DNA of 64,000 bases from Ipomoea triloba (taxonomy: Eukaryota > Streptophyta > Magnoliopsida > Solanales > Convolvulaceae): NCBI RefSeq assembly GCF_003576645.1, contig NC_044925.1, positions 1,499,097 through 1,563,096 of the forward strand, written 5' to 3'. Both the position numbers and the translations under genes were made by a program. Below the pieces are notes generated by a model, which did no database searches, was not told the DNA's origin, and was given only the letters and a program-made list of their open reading frames with translations. Numbering within the stretch: the stretch's first letter is position 1; each line of letters starts with the position of its first letter. Positions 63,119 to 64,000 of the stretch are shown here, piece after piece.

Positions 63119-64000
63119 ATGAAATTTGGCTTTTTCCCGCTCAAAGATTCAATTAAATTATTTCCCTATTTATTTTTTAGAAAACGTTTACTCTTTAGAT
63201 TTATTTCTAATTAATTTAAATTTTGTTGTATTACAACTATTTTCCACTTTTCAATGCTAATTATTATTCTTTGACTGATAACGGTATGCATTGATTGACA
63301 GGTAATAATAAGTATCATTTACCAATGCAATGTTTAATTTTTCAATTTATGTACAACAAAAGAAAGCATGCTAGAATATAATGGTTACATAGTTTTGAAA
63401 CTGAGTTTGTAATTTAAAATTCAAATTAGATTATTATAAGTTGGTTTATTATGTGTGTTGTTTTAATTTTCAATAAATATAAAATGTAAATGATTTGTTT
63501 AGATTTAGGATACTCTTTGTGTTATGGCATATAAACTCTTCATTTTTTTTATTTTTTATTTTTTGTTACGAAGGAAGCTTAAATTAGACTTATCATATGC
63601 TTCCAAAATCTCTTATACAGGATTTTGTCAGTGAAATTTGGTTTTTTCCCGCTCAAAGATTCAATTAAATTATTTCCCTATTTGATTTTTAAAAAACGTT
63701 TACTAATTAGATTTATTTCAAATTAATTTAAATTTTGTTGTATTACAGCTATTTTCCACTTTTCAATGCTAATTATTACTGTTTGACTGATAACGGTATG
63801 CATTGATTGACAAGTAATAATAAGTATCATTTATCAACGCAATGTTTAATTTTTCAAGTTATGTACAGCAAAAGCAAGCAAGCTAGAATATAATGGTTCC
63901 TTATTTTTGAAACTGAATTTGTAATTTAAAATTCTAATTAGATTATTATAAGTTGGTTTATTATGTGTGTTGTTTTAATTTTCAATAAATATAAAATGTA
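63119..64000. repeat. Direct repeat, 370-bp unit spaced 510 bp
   Basis: 63119-63490 and 63629-64000 are near-identical: GGTTTTTTCCCGCTCAAAG/GGCTTTTTCCCGCTCAAAG, TGACTGATAACGGTATGCAT, TAATAATAAGTATCATTTA, and TATAATGGTT. The second copy continues to the window edge. No gene. Confidence 0.9.

Overview
This window is AT-rich plant nuclear DNA from a eudicot. The evidence is intronless genes with TATAAATAG promoters, Ty1/copia and Ty3/gypsy LTR remnants, MULE, PIF/Harbinger and CACTA-like elements, and tRNA-derived SINEs. I cannot name the species. The structure to see is a tandem array of cytosolic, PAPS-dependent sulfotransferase (SOT) genes, all on the minus strand. Everything between them is dispersed repeat.

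The array has ten SOT loci, numbered here by position. Full-length reading frames: SOT1 (2507-3439, divergent), SOT5 (19762-20697), SOT6 (30361-31296), SOT8 (38237-39163), SOT9 (48404-49324) and SOT10 (60534-61460, divergent). Broken copies: SOT2 (7303-8231, 1-bp deletion), SOT3 (11760-12149, C-terminal half only, cut at an LTR element), SOT4 (16320-17241, 8-bp deletion) and SOT7 (34348-35278, 1-bp insertion). Three more relics show that further copies were lost: a C-terminal stub at 19409-19489, an orphan promoter at 40228-40400, and an orphan SOT10-type promoter with first exon at 53555-54080. SOT2, 4, 5, 6, 7 and 9 form one subfamily, SOT3 and SOT8 a second, and SOT1 and SOT10 are outliers. 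The intergenic modules were duplicated along with the genes. That lets many insertions be checked against an empty site in a paralogous copy inside the same window.

Region by region: 1-2500 is repeats; 2507-8231 SOT1, a minisatellite element and SOT2; 9321-10425 a foldback element with a palindrome array; 10660-15040 a TRIM-like element, MITEs, SOT3, an LTR element and a solo LTR; 16320-20697 SOT4 and SOT5; 21129-25000 a CACTA-like end, a captured exon and MULEs, one nested in another; 25500-27430 a short-unit VNTR with an assembly gap; 28560-29790 a truncated copia element; 30361-39163 SOT6-SOT8 with SINEs; 39418-46720 more transposons, including a solo LTR inside tandemly duplicated exons; 48404-49324 SOT9; 50000-55370 foldbacks, minisatellites, a MULE with a captured gene fragment and a LINE-like insertion; 55920-59300 a decayed Harbinger element with both of its genes; 60534-61460 SOT10; 61700-64000 direct repeats.

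The likely biology is birth-and-death evolution of a sulfotransferase cluster. Some members with intact frames carry changes in the PAPS-binding site or the promoter, so an open frame here does not guarantee a working enzyme.
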